From NCBI RefSeq assembly GCF_004379255.2, contig NC_056053.1, positions 25,478,188-25,542,187 of the forward strand: 64,000 nt of DNA, read 5' to 3'. The notes under the pieces are model-generated. The model did no database searches. It was not told where the DNA came from and worked only from the letters and a program-made list of their open reading frames with translations. The position numbers were made by a program, and so were the translations under genes. Source of the DNA: Salvia splendens (Eukaryota; Streptophyta; Magnoliopsida; Lamiales; Lamiaceae). Every line of letters begins with the position of its first letter. The first letter of the stretch is position 1. Shown here one piece after another: positions 59,410 through 64,000 of this stretch.

Positions 59410-62073
59410 ATGAAGAAGGCACCTCCAAACTACACTCAACTCTTCATTCTTAGCTACTTATTTTCATACGTTTGTTCACAATCACAAGATTCTTGCAATT
59501 CTCCTCTCACTTTGCAAAACCCACTCTCGTTTGACACAACTTCTATGCAATGTGTCACAGTCTGGAGCTCTCAAGGCTTCATCCTCAGAGTAAGTCTCTC
59601 TCTCTCTCAAAACACACACACACACACACAAAAGTGGTGCACCCAATCTTATGTACTTATATGTCTGTCTGCCATAACATGTTTGCGAACCTAGACAACA
59701 AACCTAATATATTTCATCATGTATATACGACATCCCCCTTGGGTGAAACATGATTCTTTGTTGGGGTGCAGTTTGTGCAGGCTGCACCAAATGTATGGAA
59801 TTTCGTGCTCTCAGCACCAAGCACGAAAGCATATGTTGCCATAGGCTTCTCACCCAATGGTAACATGGTAGGCTCAACTGCCGTGGTTGGTTGGGTGGAA
59901 TCTGGCGGCACTTCTAACATGAAGCAATACTTCTTGGGTGGCCAACAACCTAGCCTCGTTACGTTGATTCAGTCACCCAGTCAAGGGTTGCCATTTGGCA
60001 ACGTCTCCACCATGCTTGTTCAGTCAGACCGAATCTACATCGCCTTCCAGCTCCTCACCGCCCAGCCTGGCTTGCACCTCATCTACGCGGTGGGGCCGGT
60101 TGGGCGCCTACCCCAGGCACCCGATTTCCGATTGACTGAACATCAAGATAAAATCGCCACCTCCTTGAATTACGCTTCAGGTCAGTTAAAAACAACATTC
60201 TAGCGAAAAAAGGTGAATGGATTGTTGAAATTTTGAATCCAAAAAATGAATTCCTCACTCACAATTAATAAAAAAAAATAAAGAATGGTTTGATATTATA
60301 TTGAATAAATTAAAGAAGAATCAAGCGTATGACGTTGTTCGGACAATAACATTAAAAAAACAGATGGTCACATTGTATGAATCATAGTACTACTAGTATA
60401 TTTGAAGTTACGCGTTTAATTACATAAAATAAAGTAGAATGGTTCAAACGTAGGGCCTACAATAGCTTAAGTCAAAAGTATTTGGTGGGTTAAGTTAGTA
60501 TATATTGTCGTCGGCTAACCCACCCACCAAGAGTATAAAGTGACACAAGAATTGACCAACTAACATAACCTTCTAGTTTTAGTAGTATTATTATTAAGTT
60601 AATTAATTTTAATTTTTTTATAGCGTCGTAATTATGCTTTACATAATTTGACCGATCTGCATGTTCCTAATACTGTATAGTTAAATATACTAATTATATG
60701 AACCTAACGTTTTTATTTTCGTTAATATAGTATAGTAGTAGTACAATTTTAATTGGCACTCTCAAATTATTATTGGACTGCAAGTTGGGAGATGGCCCTT
60801 CACGTTTGCAGAAAAGAATGTCTTTATGTGGATAACAATATATTATTATTCGTACATGATGTAAGTGTTCTAACCGCTCAACCAGATTACGTATATCTTA
60901 GGGTCTGTTTACTTTAAATGAGTAGATATATATGGATATCTTTTATGACTATGCTTGGAGTATATTAACTTATCTTTTTGGTGACAAATTTTCAAGCCTG
61001 AAATTATTTTGAAAGCCCATTAATTAACTTGCAAATTAAACACACTTAAAATTTATCTAAAACTTCTTTTCTTGGAATAACTAGCAAAGTAAACAAGCCC
61101 GATTGTAATTCTTACATGCACATTTCTGAATGACAGGTCAATTTCAAACTGAGAAACGGCCAGAGTCGAATCTCCGGAGGATCCATGGGCTCTTGAACAT
61201 GCTAGGTTGGGCCATCTTGATGCCGATTGGAGTGATGGTAGCTCGGTACATGAGGAAGTGGGACCCACTTTGGTTCTATATGCATTCCGTTACTCAATCA
61301 ATAGGCTTTATATTGGGTCTAATTGGTGTAATATGTGGCTTTGTTTTGGATGGTCGTCTCAGCGCCAACGTTCCCATACACAAAGCTCTTGGAATTGTTA
61401 TTATCACTTTTGGCTGCCTTCAGGTTACCTTCCTTTTTCTTATTAATACTCATATTTATTATTATTATTATTATTAGTTTGAGCCCGTTTATATGCCAAT
61501 GCTATATACTCTCTCCATTCCACCGTACTAAGTCATTGTTCCATACTTCCATTTTGGGATGTTTCAACATAGTTCAATCATTTACATATATGGTAGTAGT
61601 AGTAATAATTAACACAATTTTTCTTTCCTATTTTATTTCTCTTATACTTTATTCTTTCTCTTACTTTATTATTTCTCCACTTAAAACAATAATCATTTTT
61701 TTAAAATTTCTGTGACTAAACAAATGCCTCAACTATGATGAAACGAAGGGAGTAGTAAAAGTAGTTTTGGTCCACAAGGTCTAAATATAGTATCCATTCT
61801 ATATTTTAGATCTTTATCTTACTACGAAAGTTATGTTTGCAGGTTCTGGCTCTCCTAATCCGACCGGACAAGACCTCAAAAGTTCGAAAATATTGGAATT
61901 GGTATCATTTTGGGGTGGGAAGGGCTTTGGTGTTTTTGGCTGTGATAAATGTGTTTTACGGAGTCCACTTGGGGAAGGCCGGTTCGTCATGGAATGTCGG
62001 GTTTGCAGCGTTTCTCGTCGTTTTATTCGTCATAACTCTGATTATGGAGATTAGAATATGGTGTAGAGAATGA
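59410..62073 (+). CDS. Cytochrome b561 and DOMON domain protein (At3g07570-like)
   Basis: Exons 59410-59589, 59772-60180, 61137-61423 and 61843-62073 give 368 residues, all junctions in phase. There is a signal peptide (LFILSYLFSYVCSQS) and an extracellular DOMON fold (VWNFVLSAPSTKAYVAIGFS, MVGSTAVVGW). It is followed by a b561 core of membrane helices with candidate haem histidines in RRIHGLLNMLGW, FYMHSVTQS, PIHKALGI and NWYHFGVGR. Such proteins pass electrons across membranes, with ascorbate the usual donor. The gene is intact. Intron 3 contains a Stowaway MITE. Its neighbour PEX13 is also next to this gene in Arabidopsis from memory. Confidence 0.94.
61509..61752. mobile_element. Stowaway MITE in intron 3 of the b561/DOMON gene
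   Basis: The ends are CTCTCTCCATTCCACC and, reverse-complemented, CTCCCTTCGTTTCATC, with TA on both sides (61507-61508 and 61753-61754). Confidence 0.75.
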
Positions 62074-62843
62074 TACTATGTTCCTTTTATAAATGTATTA
62101 CCACTAGTAAGTTATTAGTTTATGATTGCATTTTTTTCTTAGTTACTTTGATTGATGGATCGAGGCATGTGTTTCACATATTTGCTACTTAGAAAACCTT
62201 CTCTTTTAAGCTGCTTGTGATAAATTTGTACTCCATGACAGAAAGGATGGAATAAAATAGGACTCTGAGAAATGTTTAATCCGATGGTTTATATTACCTC
62301 CTAGCAATTTATAGCTTTGTGAGTTATAACTAATTACTGTACATAAAAAACAAATTTTCACGATGATTAAGTTTGATAATAACATATATTGAAAATGTTA
62401 ATGAACTACAAACTAATAATGAACTTTGTGTTACTTAACAACGATCTCCATGTTATTGCTACGCGTTCTGCATTAAAACTAATTTTGCATATAACACAAC
62501 ACTATATACACTACATAAACGATAAATACTTGTAGTGCATTCAATAAAAAGGTCTGAATTATGTGAGGAAAAATGACAAAATATTCAAATATTATACGAT
62601 ATGCTATGTGGCTATTCCATTTATTAGACAAAATAATCATGAGAAGTAGTTTAGGATTAAGTTATGAAATTATTTTAATTGGATGGGGTAGCTATGACTA
62701 ATATCTAATGATTATCCATTTAAGATTACGTCATGAGATTCAATGTCATGAAACAAACACAATACCTATTTAATCATGAGATATAATTTTGCAAATTAAA
62801 TTCGTTTCCTAAAAATAGAAAGTTTAAACGACACGGATTTTAA
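62074..62843. other. 3' flank of the b561/DOMON gene
   Basis: AT-rich sequence without a recognisable gene or repeat. Confidence 0.5.
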
Positions 62844-62845
62844 TA

Positions 62846-63037
62846 CTCCCTCCTTCTCCTAGAAATATGTTATATTTCTTTTTTCGTCCGTCTCATGGAA
62901 ATAGTCCATATCTACCTATGATAACATTTCTCTCCTTTTCTTTTTTCAACTACCTTTTCTCCTTCTTCCTTACTCTACCAATTACACATTAAACTCGTGC
63001 CTATCCTAAATGACCTATTTCTATGGGACGGAGGGAG
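62846..63037. mobile_element. Stowaway MITE
   Basis: The ends are CTCCCTCCTTCTCCTAGAAA and, reverse-complemented, CTCCCTCCGTCCCATAGAAA, with TA duplication (62844-62845 and 63038-63039). Confidence 0.85.
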
Positions 63038-63455
63038 TACAAAATTGGTAAAATAAGAGAGAGATAGAAAGAAAAAGTGTATTAGCGGAAAACGAGTCTC
63101 AGTTCACAGAGATAATGGGTTTCCTAAAATGGAAAATTTCTATTTTTAGGAAACAGATCAAAAAGGAAAGTGTTTATATTTTTAGGAAATAAATGGGTTA
63201 TTATTTAATAAAATTAGAAATAGTCATGGATATGTCAATACAATGACGAAATAAATTAATAGCTTTGTTAAGTTAAAATGAGATTATAAATGGCAGATAT
63301 ACGGAGAATTTATTTTGTGGATTTTACAATTAAGTTTTATTTGATCGATGCAGTGTTTGATCTTATTCTTACACGAGGTTATATGTAAGCGTTGGAATGT
63401 ATCCAATTAAATGTAGATCCATTGCTTGTGATAAATAAAACACAACGTCCTTTAA

Positions 63456-64000
63456 GAGTGTCTATAATGGTGGCCTTCAAAGGCTACCAAATGTGGCCCG
63501 GCCACCATTCGTGGCTCTCTTGTGGCCTTCACAATGGTAAAAGTCAAAATTATAACAAAAATAACAAGGGCCACCAAATGTGGCCATTTAAAAAAAAATT
63601 TAATTTATTTTCTTTTTTAATGTTATTTTTTAATTTAACTATATTAAATTTTTGTAGACTAATAATTTGGGATCTAACATAATTTAATAAAGTTACGAAT
63701 TATAGATAAATTTTCGTCGTATTTTTTATAGGGGAAAATTCCACAACGAAATTTTTTAAAAAACACAACATAAAAAGATAAAAAAAACGCCACCGCTAAC
63801 TACTCGGTGGCGTCATCGGAATCCGGCACATCTTCTTCACCTCCTCCACCGCCGCCGACACCGGCCCCACTGCCGCTTGCTTCGCCCGTCGCCGACTTAT
63901 CGGAGAAGCCCAACTTCGACCTCAACCTAAGAATGAGGTCGTAGTACATCATCTTGGTGATAGGGTCCGTCGACTTCTCGTACAAGGACAAGTTATCCTG
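63456..64000 (-). mobile_element. Harbinger-like element, left end, continues beyond the window
   Basis: After TAA (63453-63455) it opens GAGTGTCTATAATGGTGG, the same pattern as the GAGCATCCGCAACGGTGG end at 8648. Subterminal GGCCACCAAATGTGGCC repeats follow, then the 3' end of a minus-strand ORF. The right end is outside the window. Confidence 0.6.
63800..64000 (-). CDS. C-terminal end of a transposon ORF (ORF1-like?), partial
   Basis: The minus-strand frame is open to the window edge and reads QDNLSLYEKSTDPITKMMYY, then DLILRLRSKLGFSDKS, a Gly-rich linker and an acidic end EEDVPDSDDATE. The layout (helix, Gly-rich stretch, acidic tail) resembles the ends of other Harbinger ORF1 proteins in this window. 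The family is not proven. Confidence 0.45.
   Translation of the reverse strand, partial: QDNLSLYEKSTDPITKMMYYDLILRLRSKLGFSDKSATGEASGSGAGVGGGGGGEEDVPDSDDATE

Overview
The window is nuclear DNA of a flowering plant. The genes are intron-rich and chloroplast-targeted (PsaL, CURT1A, a BASS-type transporter), splicing is GT-AG with one GC-AG intron, and Stowaway, PIF/Harbinger, hAT, MULE and L1-LINE elements crowd the spaces between genes. The proteins read like those of a eudicot. An asterid such as a Lamiales species is my guess from general resemblance and is not proven.

Layout. 1-2067 (+): 3' half of a plastid sodium/metabolite cotransporter (BASS3-like) with a GC-AG intron. 3469-4375 (+): a small glyoxalase-fold protein. 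4440-10432: transposon territory, with a broken Harbinger end, tandem U-snRNA-type promoter modules (USE plus TATA), a transposase-only Harbinger and an ORF1-only Harbinger.

About 10.7-50.3 kb is one tandem segmental duplication. Copy A is ~10735-32040 and copy B is ~32085-50338. The ancestral unit carried three minus-strand genes: a PPR-DYW gene (OTP80-like), PSAL and FRL3. PSAL and FRL3 are intact in both copies. The PPR gene is dead in both copies, and each copy was separately interrupted in codons 1-6, by an 11.5-kb composite insertion (A) and by a Harbinger (B). Nearly every other transposon in the two copies also has a matching empty site in its paralogue. Identity between the copies is a mosaic: PSAL exon 2 and FRL3 are almost identical, while PSAL exon 1, its intron and the spacer have diverged. 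This suggests gene conversion.

After the duplication come CURT1A (+, intact), PEX13 (-, with several frame disruptions), the C-terminal half of a UBP9/UBP10-like deubiquitinase (+, lacking its Cys box and frameshifted) and an intact cytochrome b561/DOMON protein (+). The window ends inside another Harbinger-like element.

Two themes link the parts. PsaL and CURT1A both shape thylakoid organisation, but their adjacency is probably incidental. The Harbinger elements look like a split system: transposase-only copies (5458-7422, 32749-34740, 36056-38078), ORF1-only copies (8648-10429, 24861-26561, 42898-46957) and a MITE (39613-39934). They have related terminal repeats and mostly TAA/TTA target duplications.
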